Assembly: GCF_003634615.1 (NCBI RefSeq)
Contig: NZ_RBKX01000001.1
Span: forward strand, 558,001 to 622,000
DNA length: 64,000 bases
Origin: Flavobacterium sp. 102
GTDB taxonomy: Bacteria; Bacteroidota; Bacteroidia; Flavobacteriales; Flavobacteriaceae
Direction: 5' to 3'
The notes beneath the pieces are model-generated. The model was not told the DNA's origin. It searched no databases and saw only the letters and a program-made list of their open reading frames with translations. Shown here piece by piece: positions 47,638 through 56,233 of this stretch (its first letter is position 1; each line of letters starts with the position of its first letter). The translations under genes and the position numbers were made by a program.

Positions 47638-50499
47638 ATGAAAAATTTTAAAAACAATTATTTTATAATAATTTTTAGTCTTTTTGCTTCCCTTGCTTTT
47701 TCACAGGGAAAGGTTTCCGGAACTATCTTGGATGCTGAACTAAATGGCGGTTTACCTGGAGTAAATGTTTTAATCAAAGGAACAACTGATGGCACTACAA
47801 CAGATGTTGATGGTAAATTTTCTATTAGCACTAAAACCAATTCAGGTCAGTTAATCATCACCTATATTGGTTTTCAAACAAAAACTTTGAATTTTTCTAT
47901 AGAAAAAAATGGCGTTTTAGATTTAGGTGTTATCAGACTTAATCCTGAGTCAAATCAACTCGAGGAAATTGTAATAAAGTCGAGCGTAATTGATATCGCT
48001 AAAGACCGAAAAACTCCTATAGCCGTTTCCACTATTAAATCGGCTGAAATCATTGAAAAATTAGGTAGTCAGGAATTTCCGGAAATACTTAACAATACGC
48101 CTTCGGTATATGTTACCAAAACGGGTGGTGGTTTTGGAGATTCGAGAATCAATATTCGTGGTTTTTCTCAAGAAAATATTGCTGTAATGATTAATGGTGT
48201 TCCGGTAAACGACATGGAAAACAGCAGGGTATTTTGGAGTAACTGGGCAGGATTATCAGATGTTACTTCAGCGATGCAGGTACAAAGAGGTCTTGGCTCT
48301 TCCAAATTAGCCATTTCATCAGTTGGAGGTACAATCAATGTGGTTACGAAAACTTCTGATTTAAAACAAGGCGGAACATTTTCATCAACCATAGGAAATG
48401 ACGATTATCTGAAAACATTAGCTTCTTATTCAAGCGGTAAATTAGAGAACGGTTTTTCTGCTTCGTTATTAATCAGCCAAACTTTTGGTGATGGTTTTGT
48501 GGATGGAACTAAATTTGCCGCAGCTAACTATTTTGTGGCGTTAGGTTATGAATTAAATAAAAAACATGATTTTCAAATTACTTTTACAGGAGCGCCGCAA
48601 TGGCACAACCAAAGATCGGCTGCACCAACCATTTCCGATTATATAAAATATGGTGAAGGTGGTAATGAACCAAATATCAGATACAACTCTGATTGGGGTT
48701 ATTTAGATGGAAAAGAATACAGTTTCAGAACCAACTATTATCACAAACCTGTAGCTTCCTTAAATTGGGATTGGAAAATCAACGAATCAACCAAATTATC
48801 TACCGTAGTTTATGGTTCTTGGGGTCGTGGTGGCGGAAGCAATGGAACCGGCGCTATTAGAGGCAACAGATTTTTTGCTCCAAATCTTAGAAAACCGGAT
48901 GGAACTATAGATGTTGATTTAATTCAAGCTTGGAATTCAGGACAAAATGTATCAATCATTCCTTCTTCTGGTCCCCAAATTCCAAATAACAATCCGAGAG
49001 CAACTATTGGTGGACTTTATCAAAACAGTAACTCAACTTCGAACAATGGAACAAATGGTATTTCGAAAATATCATCTATCAATTCACACAACTGGTATGG
49101 CGGAATCATTAATTTAAACAAAAAATTTAACGACAAACTGATGTTGGATTTTGGTTTAGATGCCAGAACTTATAGAGGAATTCATTTTCAAAACATCAAT
49201 GATTTATTGGGTGCAGACAATTTTGCCGATAACTTTGATGTTAATAATCCTAACAGAGTTTTGACTTTTGAACATTCGACTAAACCACACTTTAATCCTT
49301 TATTCAATTCAGATTACCAACAAAAAATCAATTACAACAATGATGGTTTGGTTAGATGGTATGGTCTGTTTACACAATTAGAATATTCTACTGAAAAATT
49401 AACCGCTTTTATCCAAGGTGCGGTTTCTCAACAAGGATTCAGAAGAGATGATTATTTCAAATACCTAACTACTGATCCTTTGTATTCTACTGATTACGAA
49501 AATCTTCTTGGTGGAAACATTAAAGGTGGTTTGAATTACAACATCAATAGCAACCACAATGTGTTTGTAAACGCCGGTTACTACTCTAAACAACCTTTCT
49601 TCAATGCGGTATTCCCTAATAATGCTTCGATAGTAAATGAAAACCTTACTAATGAAAAAATATTGGGAGTTGAAGCCGGTTATGGTTTTAGATCTTCAAA
49701 ATTTAGTGCCAATTTAAACTTCTACAGAACTTCTTGGAAAGACCGATTCATCAGATTGACTGCTAATATTGATAATGATTTAAACTCCGCAACGCCAACC
49801 ATTTTAGGAAATGCTTTTTTACAAGGAGTAGAACAAATACACATTGGTGGTGAGTTTGACTTTACCTACAAACCAATCAAAAGAATCGCTATCAATGGAA
49901 TGTTTTCTCTTGGAAACTGGAAATACGGAAGTAATGTAGTAGCGAACTATCAAGATGACAATAATATTGTTATTACCAATCCAAGCGGTGATGTATTTAC
50001 CGAAACGCTGTATATTGACGGTTTAAAAGTAGGCGATGCTGCTCAAACAACGGCCAGTATCGGTGCATCATTCGAAGTAGTGGAAAGAGTAAAAATCGAT
50101 GGGAATTATCGCTTTGTGGATGAACTTTATGCCAGCATTGACCCAACCAATTTCAGAACCCAAGCAGCAAATGACAAAGGTTCTTTATTATTGCCTTCTT
50201 ATGGCTTAGTCGATGCCGGTTTCTCTTATAAAATGTTGGTTGGAAAAGACAAATCTAATTCGGTTAACTTCAGATTAAATGTAAATAACCTATTGGATGA
50301 AATTTATATTTCAGAATCAAGAACAAACATTCACATCAAAAATCAAGGAGATTTTTTAAATTCAGATGGTACTCCTAACACAACTAATTACAACACCTAT
50401 CTGACTAATTTAAGAACATATGATGGTTTAGACCAAACCAATCAAGTATATTTTGGATTTGGTAGAACTTGGAATTTTTCTATCAGTTATAACTTTTAG
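47638..50499 (+). CDS. TonB-dependent receptor with carboxypeptidase-like N-terminal domain
   Basis: 953 residues from the ATG at 47638, which begins the signal peptide (MKNFKNNYFIIIFSLFASLAFSQ). A CarboxypepD_reg-like domain follows (GKVSGTILDAELNGGLPGVNVLIKGTTDGTTTDVDGKFSI), then a plug (IPV-like SVYVTKTGGGFGDSRINIRGFSQENIAVMINGVPVNDMEN) and a long barrel ending in GRTWNFSISYNF. This is the Bacteroidota type of receptor. No SusD partner adjoins, so it is probably not a polysaccharide SusC. Substrate unknown. Terminator 17 nt after the stop. Confidence 0.93.
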   Translation: MKNFKNNYFIIIFSLFASLAFSQGKVSGTILDAELNGGLPGVNVLIKGTTDGTTTDVDGKFSISTKTNSGQLIITYIGFQTKTLNFSIEKNGVLDLGVIRLNPESNQLEEIVIKSSVIDIAKDRKTPIAVSTIKSAEIIEKLGSQEFPEILNNTPSVYVTKTGGGFGDSRINIRGFSQENIAVMINGVPVNDMENSRVFWSNWAGLSDVTSAMQVQRGLGSSKLAISSVGGTINVVTKTSDLKQGGTFSSTIGNDDYLKTLASYSSGKLENGFSASLLISQTFGDGFVDGTKFAAANYFVALGYELNKKHDFQITFTGAPQWHNQRSAAPTISDYIKYGEGGNEPNIRYNSDWGYLDGKEYSFRTNYYHKPVASLNWDWKINESTKLSTVVYGSWGRGGGSNGTGAIRGNRFFAPNLRKPDGTIDVDLIQAWNSGQNVSIIPSSGPQIPNNNPRATIGGLYQNSNSTSNNGTNGISKISSINSHNWYGGIINLNKKFNDKLMLDFGLDARTYRGIHFQNINDLLGADNFADNFDVNNPNRVLTFEHSTKPHFNPLFNSDYQQKINYNNDGLVRWYGLFTQLEYSTEKLTAFIQGAVSQQGFRRDDYFKYLTTDPLYSTDYENLLGGNIKGGLNYNINSNHNVFVNAGYYSKQPFFNAVFPNNASIVNENLTNEKILGVEAGYGFRSSKFSANLNFYRTSWKDRFIRLTANIDNDLNSATPTILGNAFLQGVEQIHIGGEFDFTYKPIKRIAINGMFSLGNWKYGSNVVANYQDDNNIVITNPSGDVFTETLYIDGLKVGDAAQTTASIGASFEVVERVKIDGNYRFVDELYASIDPTNFRTQAANDKGSLLLPSYGLVDAGFSYKMLVGKDKSNSVNFRLNVNNLLDEIYISESRTNIHIKNQGDFLNSDGTPNTTNYNTYLTNLRTYDGLDQTNQVYFGFGRTWNFSISYNF

Positions 50500-50516
50500 A
50501 AAATCAGTAATTTGAC

Positions 50517-50544
50517 AAAAACCTCAACTTAGTTTGAGGTTTTT
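50517..50544 (+). terminator. Intrinsic terminator after the TonB receptor
   Basis: Stem aaaaacctcaa / ttgaggttttt with loop cttagt, followed by T's. Confidence 0.9.
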
Positions 50545-50559
50545 TTATGCCTTTTTCGT

Positions 50560-50567
50560 TATATTTG
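50560..50567 (+). promoter_or_regulatory. Bacteroidota -7 box for the 140-aa membrane protein gene
   Basis: TATATTTG fits TAnnTTTG, 20 nt before the start codon. Confidence 0.6.
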
Positions 50568-50586
50568 TTATTCTAAAAATTAAACT

Positions 50587-51009
50587 ATGAACGATTTCAT
50601 TCAAAAATTCCATTCGGGCTGGGCTTATTTAGCACTATTATTATTGGTTGTCGCTGTTGTTAATTCGTTTATTGGAATGTCATCCAAAAAAGAATTTACC
50701 GCCAAAGACAGAAAAATTGCTTTGTTTGGTTTGATTGCAACTCATATACAGTTATTAGTCGGTTTGATTCTTTACTTTGTTTCACCTTTAGGTTCAGCCG
50801 TTTTTGGCCAAATGAAAGATGCCGCATTGAGACTTACTTCATTAGAACATCCTTTAACCAATATTATTGCTATCATTTTAATTACCATCGGTTGGTCTAA
50901 ACACAAAAAAGCAACTACCAGCACAGGAAAATTCAGATCAATCGCCATATTCTACGGATTAGGTTTGCTCTTGATATTGAGCCGAATTCCTTGGAAATTG
51001 TGGTTCTAA
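50587..51009 (+). CDS. Conserved four-helix membrane protein of unknown function
   Basis: 140 residues with four hydrophobic helices (about 13-30, 44-66, 89-106 and 117-136) and conserved-looking histidines in the first, second and third (FHSGWAYL, ATHIQLLVG, LEHPLTNIIA). The pattern resembles a cytochrome-b-like bundle, and such proteins are sometimes labelled cytochrome B in flavobacteria; haem binding is an inference. In-frame start fits the -7 box 20 nt upstream. Single gene, followed by its own hairpin terminator. Confidence 0.8.
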   Translation: MNDFIQKFHSGWAYLALLLLVVAVVNSFIGMSSKKEFTAKDRKIALFGLIATHIQLLVGLILYFVSPLGSAVFGQMKDAALRLTSLEHPLTNIIAIILITIGWSKHKKATTSTGKFRSIAIFYGLGLLLILSRIPWKLWF

Positions 51010-51021
51010 CAAATAAAATTT

Positions 51022-51041
51022 AAAGTCCTGAAAAGGACTTT
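51022..51041 (+). terminator. Intrinsic terminator after the membrane protein gene
   Basis: Stem aaagtcct / aggacttt with loop gaaa, then T's. Confidence 0.88.
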
Positions 51042-51094
51042 TTTTATCAAGGTACGGTTTTTGCAAAACCCTTTTACTAATTAAAAAGCTCCTT

Positions 51095-51643
51095 ATGAAT
51101 ACCAAAATAGTCATCCTCTTTTTTTCCATTATAACTTCTGTTTTTACTTTCAATGCTATTGTTAAAAATCCGCAACAAAAGGAAAAACCTCAACAAGAGA
51201 AAAGCAAAGAGAAAACTACCACAGTCAAAGACAATAAAGACAAACCCAAAGTAGTTGCAGATACTTTAAAAAGCAGGTCTGCCATCGATTTTCAAGAAAC
51301 TGACACACTACAGATTGACCCGAATTCAAAATTAAAAATTTACAAAAAAAGTGCTCACGCTTCCTACTACCACAATAAATTTAACGGTAAAAGAACGGCC
51401 AGCGGAAAACGATTTGACAACAACAAATATACTGCTGCTCACAAAAAACTACCTTTTGGAACCCTTGTAAAAGTTACCAACGAAACCAACGGAAAATCTG
51501 TCGTAGTTGAAATTACCGATCGTGGTCCGTTCTCCAAAGTGCGTGAAATTGATTTAAGCCGCAGGGCTTTTATGGATATTGCTACCAATAAAAATTCAGG
51601 CGTGGTGATTGTAAAAATAGAAGTTGTTGAAGAAAGAAAATAA
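51095..51643 (+). CDS. RlpA-like septal ring lytic transglycosylase
   Basis: 182 residues. Signal peptide about 1-22 (MNTKIVILFFSIITSVFTFNA), a Lys/Gln-rich linker about 25-60, then a double-psi beta-barrel of RlpA (ASYYHNKFNGKRTASGKRFDNNKYTAAHKKLPFGTLVKVTN, TDRGPF, IDLSRRAFMDI). In Gram-negative bacteria RlpA cleaves naked glycan strands at the septum. There is no lipobox or SPOR domain, so only the catalytic core is present. The stop (51643) directly abuts the stop of the opposing CYTH gene (51644) without a hairpin. Confidence 0.93.
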   Translation: MNTKIVILFFSIITSVFTFNAIVKNPQQKEKPQQEKSKEKTTTVKDNKDKPKVVADTLKSRSAIDFQETDTLQIDPNSKLKIYKKSAHASYYHNKFNGKRTASGKRFDNNKYTAAHKKLPFGTLVKVTNETNGKSVVVEITDRGPFSKVREIDLSRRAFMDIATNKNSGVVIVKIEVVEERK

Positions 51644-52111
51644 TCACCAAGTAGTAAACGGCTTTTTACTCAAATACGCATTGTAATAACGCTCGTCATT
51701 GGTTACTTCTTCGCCCAACCAATTGGGTTTTTCAAAAGTTTCTCCTTCCGATTCCAATTCGATTTCGGCCATCACTAAACCTTCATTTTCTCCGGAAAAG
51801 ATATCGACTTCATAAACGTGATTGCCTACTCTTATTTCGTAGCGAATTTTGTCAATCGTACCACTTTCGCAAAGAGACAATAACGTTTCTGCTTCCATCA
51901 AACTAATTTCTCTTTCCCATTCCAAACGGGTTGTACCATTAGAATTACTTTTGCCTTTTATCGTGATAAAACCTTTGTCACCTTTAATTCTGATACGAAC
52001 TGTTCTATCGGGATTTGAACTCAAATAGGCTTGCACAATTCTTTTCCGGGAAAAAGCTTCCTTTACAAAATCATGGGAAAGCACTAAAAATTTACGTTCA
52101 ATTTCAACCAT
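51644..52111 (-). CDS. CYTH domain triphosphate-tunnel protein
   Basis: 155 residues, the single CYTH domain with the diagnostic N-terminal ExExK-like motif MVEIERKFLV, tunnel residues RTVRIRIKGDKGFITIKGK, a central IRYEIRVGNHVYEVDIF and MAEIELESE near the end. The CYTH fold hydrolyses triphosphates (tripolyphosphatase, thiamine triphosphatase) or makes cAMP; which applies cannot be read. Converges on the RlpA-like gene with no intervening base. Confidence 0.92.
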   Translation of the reverse strand: MVEIERKFLVLSHDFVKEAFSRKRIVQAYLSSNPDRTVRIRIKGDKGFITIKGKSNSNGTTRLEWEREISLMEAETLLSLCESGTIDKIRYEIRVGNHVYEVDIFSGENEGLVMAEIELESEGETFEKPNWLGEEVTNDERYYNAYLSKKPFTTW

Positions 52112-52203
52112 TTTTTCTTTATTTATTTAGGAGCAAGTTATGAAATATATAACTTTGAAAATTGTATTTTTACCATAATCTTAATAGCCACAACAATTTT
52201 TAG

Positions 52204-54231
52204 ATGAAATTTTACCGCCACAAAAGAAGCATCAATACTGTGGGCGATTTGTTCGACTTGTATTTCAACGAAAGCAGCTATAAGTCGAACGATGGCTTAC
52301 TTTTTTTGATCGACTTGGTTAATTTTTTTCGCCCCGGCAATCCCAAAACCGAAAGTGTTATTTCGATTGAACCGCTTTTACAATTCCTAACTGAGAACCT
52401 ACAACAAAAAAAACTACTGAAAGATCATTTAACCGAGTTACTTCACCAAAGAAAATTCAGTCGCGTTTTATCAGACACAGGAATTCTCAGAGATTCTGAT
52501 TTTATCTATGAAGTAAGACAGCGATTATTTGCCAAAATTTTACCTTTTCAACCCGAGAAAGATACTTTAGAGTTTGTGTTGAACCAAGTTTTTTTCAAAA
52601 GCACTGATCCCATTTGGATTGCCCGAATTCCGTTTGAAGAACTCCAAAAACTATTTGACATTCTTGGTTTTGAAAATGGTTATAATTCAGTTGAAGAAAA
52701 ATCAATACTGTCCGAAGTAATGAATGCAATGGGATTGATTTCCCAACGCATGAGCGGTCGATCCATGGAAAATGATGTCATCAAAATGGTTCCGGAATAC
52801 GAAGAGTTGGAAAGTCCCTTTGTTGCTTTTGAAAACGAACTCTATACTATCCACAGGAGAATAAAAAAAGGAGAGAATCACTATATAGACTCTGAAGACA
52901 TCAATTATAAACAATTGATTATTTTTCACAAACAATGTGAAGATTATGTGGACAAAGCTTTTAGTAATATTACCAAATTTGGAATTTCCATCAAAGTAAA
53001 TCAAAGTTTGCTTCGCATACGACAACAATTACAACGGGTAAAAGTTTTAATTTCAACCTTGGTGGTCAATAAAGAAATTGACAAAAAAAACAATGTTATC
53101 CTATTGGTGTTGCGATTGATTAAATACAATTGCCATAAAAACAATGTGCGCCAATTAATCAACGAAAGCACACAACTGATATCCTACGAAATAACACAAC
53201 ATACCGCAAAAACAGGTGAACATTATATTACCGAGAGCAAATCAGAATATTTTTCGATGCTCAAAGCGGCCATTGGTGGTGGATTTATTGTTGGAATCTT
53301 GTGTGTTATCAAGCTCTTACTTTCAAAAATGGACAGCAGTGATTTTGGCCATGCTTTTTATTATAGCTTAAATTATTCCATTGGATTTATTATTATCTTT
53401 CTTTTGGGTTATACTTTGGCTACCAAACAACCCGCAATGACTGCAGCTACCTTGATCAAAGCCTTGGAAAGCGGGATGAAAAAACATACTAAAAACGAAA
53501 ACAAACACAGTTCGTTTGCCAAACTTTTTGCTCGGCTATTCCGTTCTCAGTTTATTGCTTTTGTGGGCAATGTTTTAATGGCTTTTCCGGTAGCAATGCT
53601 GGGGATTTGGCTGATTGATTATTTTTTCGACTATAATATTGCTTTCGAAAAATCGGCTAAGCTATTGAATGATTTGTCACCAATAACTTCTGCTGCTATT
53701 CTTCATGCTGCTATTGCCGGTGTATTTTTATTCCTTTCCGGCATTATTTCGGGCAACATTTCTAATAAAAACAAACACAATCAAGTGTATTACAGAATCA
53801 AAGAACATCCGGTTTTGAAACAAAACTTAGGGATTGTAAAAACCAATGCAATTGCCCAATGGTTCGAAAACAATTGGGCCGGCGTAGTTTCCAACGGTTG
53901 GTTTGGTATATTTTTAGGAAGCACTGCTTCGGTTGGTGCTTTTCTGGGTTTAAATCTTGATATACGTCATATCACTTTTGCCAGTGGTAACTTTGCCTTA
54001 GGTTTGTATGGTTCCGATTTTATTGTTGATTTATCTACTATCGTTTGGGGAATCATAGGTATTGGCCTGATTGGATTTGTCAATTTTGCTGTGAGTTTTT
54101 CACTTTCATTAGGATTGGCCTTCCGTTCTCGAAATATTCCACTTTCGGAATTGCGCTTCTTATTTAGTTCAACCTGGGCTTATTTTAAAAAACGTCCGAC
54201 TGCATTTTTCTTTCCGGTAAAAGACAAATAA
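52204..54231 (+). CDS. SpecificRecomb-like (PF10136) multi-pass membrane protein
   Basis: 675 residues. N-terminal half helical and soluble-looking, no catalytic recombinase residues recognised. From about residue 355 there are several hydrophobic helices (AAIGGGFIVGILCVIKLL, GFIIIFLLGYTLATKQPAMTAATL, IAFVGNVLMAFPVAMLGIW, AAIAGVFLFLSGIISGNIS, and GIIGIGLIGFVNFAVSFSLSL). The block ATKQPAMTAATLIKAL and the stretch ENNWAGVVSNGWFGIFLGS recall the PF10136 site-specific recombinase family (Gcr-like). It is probably misnamed: this is a membrane protein, and a function in recombination has little support. The stop is 1 nt before dinB. Confidence 0.65.
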   Translation: MKFYRHKRSINTVGDLFDLYFNESSYKSNDGLLFLIDLVNFFRPGNPKTESVISIEPLLQFLTENLQQKKLLKDHLTELLHQRKFSRVLSDTGILRDSDFIYEVRQRLFAKILPFQPEKDTLEFVLNQVFFKSTDPIWIARIPFEELQKLFDILGFENGYNSVEEKSILSEVMNAMGLISQRMSGRSMENDVIKMVPEYEELESPFVAFENELYTIHRRIKKGENHYIDSEDINYKQLIIFHKQCEDYVDKAFSNITKFGISIKVNQSLLRIRQQLQRVKVLISTLVVNKEIDKKNNVILLVLRLIKYNCHKNNVRQLINESTQLISYEITQHTAKTGEHYITESKSEYFSMLKAAIGGGFIVGILCVIKLLLSKMDSSDFGHAFYYSLNYSIGFIIIFLLGYTLATKQPAMTAATLIKALESGMKKHTKNENKHSSFAKLFARLFRSQFIAFVGNVLMAFPVAMLGIWLIDYFFDYNIAFEKSAKLLNDLSPITSAAILHAAIAGVFLFLSGIISGNISNKNKHNQVYYRIKEHPVLKQNLGIVKTNAIAQWFENNWAGVVSNGWFGIFLGSTASVGAFLGLNLDIRHITFASGNFALGLYGSDFIVDLSTIVWGIIGIGLIGFVNFAVSFSLSLGLAFRSRNIPLSELRFLFSSTWAYFKKRPTAFFFPVKDK

Positions 54232-54232
54232 A

Positions 54233-55315
54233 ATGGAATCCGAAGTTGTATACCGAAAAATAATCCACATCGACATGGATGCTTTCTACGCTTCGGTAGA
54301 ACAATTGGACAATCCTGAACTCAAAGTAAAACCATTGGCAGTTGGCGGAAGCGAAGTCCGTGGTGTGGTTTCAGCAGCGAGTTATGAAGCCCGGAAATTT
54401 GGAGTTCGATCAGCCATGAGTGGGATTCAGGCGAAAAGGAATTGTCCCGATTTGATTTTTGTTCGCCCAAGGTTTGACCGCTACAAAGAAATCTCCAAAC
54501 AAATCCGAAAGATATTTCACGAGTATACCGATTTGGTTGAACCCTTGTCTTTAGATGAAGCTTATTTGGATGTCACCCAAAATAAAAAAGGCAATCCGAG
54601 CGCTTCGCTCATAGCGCAAGAAATTCGAAAAAGAATTTTTGAAGAAGTTGGTTTAACAGCTTCCGCCGGAATTTCGGTGAATAAATTTGTGGCCAAAATT
54701 GCCAGCGATTACAACAAACCCAATGGTCAAAAAACCGTCAATCCTGAAGAAGTGGAAACTTTTCTGGAAAATTTAGACATCAAAAAATTCTACGGTATCG
54801 GCAAAGTCACCACCGACAGAATGTACCATTTAGGCATTTTCACCGGAAAAGATTTAAAGTCAAAATCAAGAGAATTTCTCGAAGAGCATTTCAGCAAAAG
54901 CGGATTGCATTTTTATAATATCGTGCGTGGCATTCACAACAGTGCGGTCAAACCCAATCGCATCGCCAAATCAGTTGCGGCCGAACACACTTTTAATGAA
55001 AACCTGACTTCGGAGATTTTTATGATTGAAAAACTGGAGCGTATCGCTAGCGAATTGGAAAACCGACTAAAAAAACACAACATTTCCGGAAAAACTGTTA
55101 CACTCAAAATCAAATACAGCGATTTTACGACCCAAACACGGAGCAAGACTTTGCCTTACTTCATTTCTGACAAAGGATTGCTTCTCGAGACCGCAAAAGA
55201 GCTTTTGTTTCAGGAACGGATGAAAGAATCGGTTCGACTGCTTGGGATTTCTTTGAATAACTTGAATACCGAAATCAAAAAGACTGTTGTGGTACAATTA
55301 AAGTTTGAGTTTTAG
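54233..55315 (+). CDS. dinB: DNA polymerase IV
   Basis: 360 residues. Y-family translesion polymerase. Palm metal ligands in HIDMDAFYASVEQ (D14) and SLDEAYLDVT (Asp/Glu), fingers YEARKFGVRSAMSG, helix-hairpin-helix region IKKFYGIGKVTTDRMYHLGIFTG, and little-finger tail (KIKYSDFTTQTRSKTL). It ends without the extended beta-clamp-binding tail clearly visible. Starts 1 nt after the SpecificRecomb-like gene, probably one transcript; that pairing is unusual. Confidence 0.96.
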   Translation: MESEVVYRKIIHIDMDAFYASVEQLDNPELKVKPLAVGGSEVRGVVSAASYEARKFGVRSAMSGIQAKRNCPDLIFVRPRFDRYKEISKQIRKIFHEYTDLVEPLSLDEAYLDVTQNKKGNPSASLIAQEIRKRIFEEVGLTASAGISVNKFVAKIASDYNKPNGQKTVNPEEVETFLENLDIKKFYGIGKVTTDRMYHLGIFTGKDLKSKSREFLEEHFSKSGLHFYNIVRGIHNSAVKPNRIAKSVAAEHTFNENLTSEIFMIEKLERIASELENRLKKHNISGKTVTLKIKYSDFTTQTRSKTLPYFISDKGLLLETAKELLFQERMKESVRLLGISLNNLNTEIKKTVVVQLKFEF

Positions 55316-55352
55316 CCAACCTGAGGCCGTAGGCCGGCTCGAAGCTTTAGCT

Positions 55353-55368
55353 GAACTGGCGAAGCAAT
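55353..55368. repeat. Structured intergenic repeat fragment (copy B)
   Basis: The 16-mer gaactggcgaagcaat matches 15 of 16 bases of the copy at 7737-7752. It lies within the 111-bp dinB / Bax-inhibitor gap, preceded by an aggccgtaggcc palindrome-like run, and just before a terminator. Confidence 0.45.
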
Positions 55369-55382
55369 TGTACGAAGTAAAA

Positions 55383-55409
55383 AAAAACCGACCTAATTGG
55401 TCGGTTTTT
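55383..55409. terminator. Bidirectional terminator between dinB and the Bax-inhibitor-like gene
   Basis: Stem aaaaaccgacc / ggtcggttttt around loop taatt, with A and T tracts on both sides. Confidence 0.92.
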
Positions 55410-55426
55410 ATTTTTATATGTTGAGA

Positions 55427-56191
55427 TTAATCTCTGCTCGATAATTTTGACAACAATCTTAAGAATTCAATGTACAACCAAACTAAGGTAATCATCAATC
55501 CCATTGCGCCATACCATTCCATATATTTAGGCATTTTTTGCTCCACGCCTTTTTCAATTTGGTCAAAGTCTAAAAACAAATTCAATGCGGCAATTACAAT
55601 TACAAACACACTAATTCCGATACTAATCAATGAATTTCCGTGGTGAACCGGCGTAAAACTGGTAAACATCGACAACAACCATGAAATTAAATAATAAGTC
55701 GCAATCGCTAATGTCGCTGCAACCACAACTGATCTGAATTTGTCGTTTACTTTTACGATTCCGTATTTGTACAAACCGAAACAAACCATAAACGTAACAA
55801 ACGTACAACTCACGGCTTGAATCACAATTCCGGGATACATTACTTCAAATATAGCGGAAATACCACCAATGAAAAGGCCTTCGAAAATGGCATAACCCGG
55901 TGCTAAATAAGTTGAATATTGCGGTTTAAAGGTAGCGATCAACACTAAAATTAATCCAACAATAGCACCGCCAATTGTTAACACAATAGGGTTTTGACCA
56001 TCAAAAGTCATCATCCAAGTAACCGCAGCACTGGCAATTAATAAAACCAGCATTAGAAAACTTTTGTTAATCGTTCCCGAAACCGTCATCGTTTGGTTGT
56101 AATCAATAACTGTTGCTTCGTGTACTACTTCATTAGCACGAGAAGTATTTGAAAAAGTTTTGTTTTTAAAAAACGGATTGTTTGAATTCAT
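55427..56191 (-). CDS. Bax inhibitor-1/YccA family membrane protein
   Basis: 254 residues. A polar N-terminal tail (about 1-40) with NPFFKNKTF, then seven or so hydrophobic helices with short loops. Its C-terminal block DFDQIEKGVEQKMPKYMEWYGAMGLMITLVWLYIEFLRLL is the typical BI-1/TMBIM end, holding the Asp residues that gate calcium in the family. In bacteria the role (YccA-like control of FtsH in E. coli, or ion transport) is unsettled. Last gene of the minus-strand run, 42 nt after pyk. Confidence 0.9.
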   Translation of the reverse strand: MNSNNPFFKNKTFSNTSRANEVVHEATVIDYNQTMTVSGTINKSFLMLVLLIASAAVTWMMTFDGQNPIVLTIGGAIVGLILVLIATFKPQYSTYLAPGYAIFEGLFIGGISAIFEVMYPGIVIQAVSCTFVTFMVCFGLYKYGIVKVNDKFRSVVVAATLAIATYYLISWLLSMFTSFTPVHHGNSLISIGISVFVIVIAALNLFLDFDQIEKGVEQKMPKYMEWYGAMGLMITLVWLYIEFLRLLSKLSSRD

Positions 56192-56233
56192 ATTTCTTGT
56201 TTTAAAAAAATTTAAAGCCTAAAAGTAATAAAA

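Noticed and set aside
52204-54231. True site-specific recombinase marking a mobile element
   Set aside because: No tyrosine or serine recombinase active site is recognisable, the protein is multi-pass, and neighbours are core genes without attachment-site repeats.
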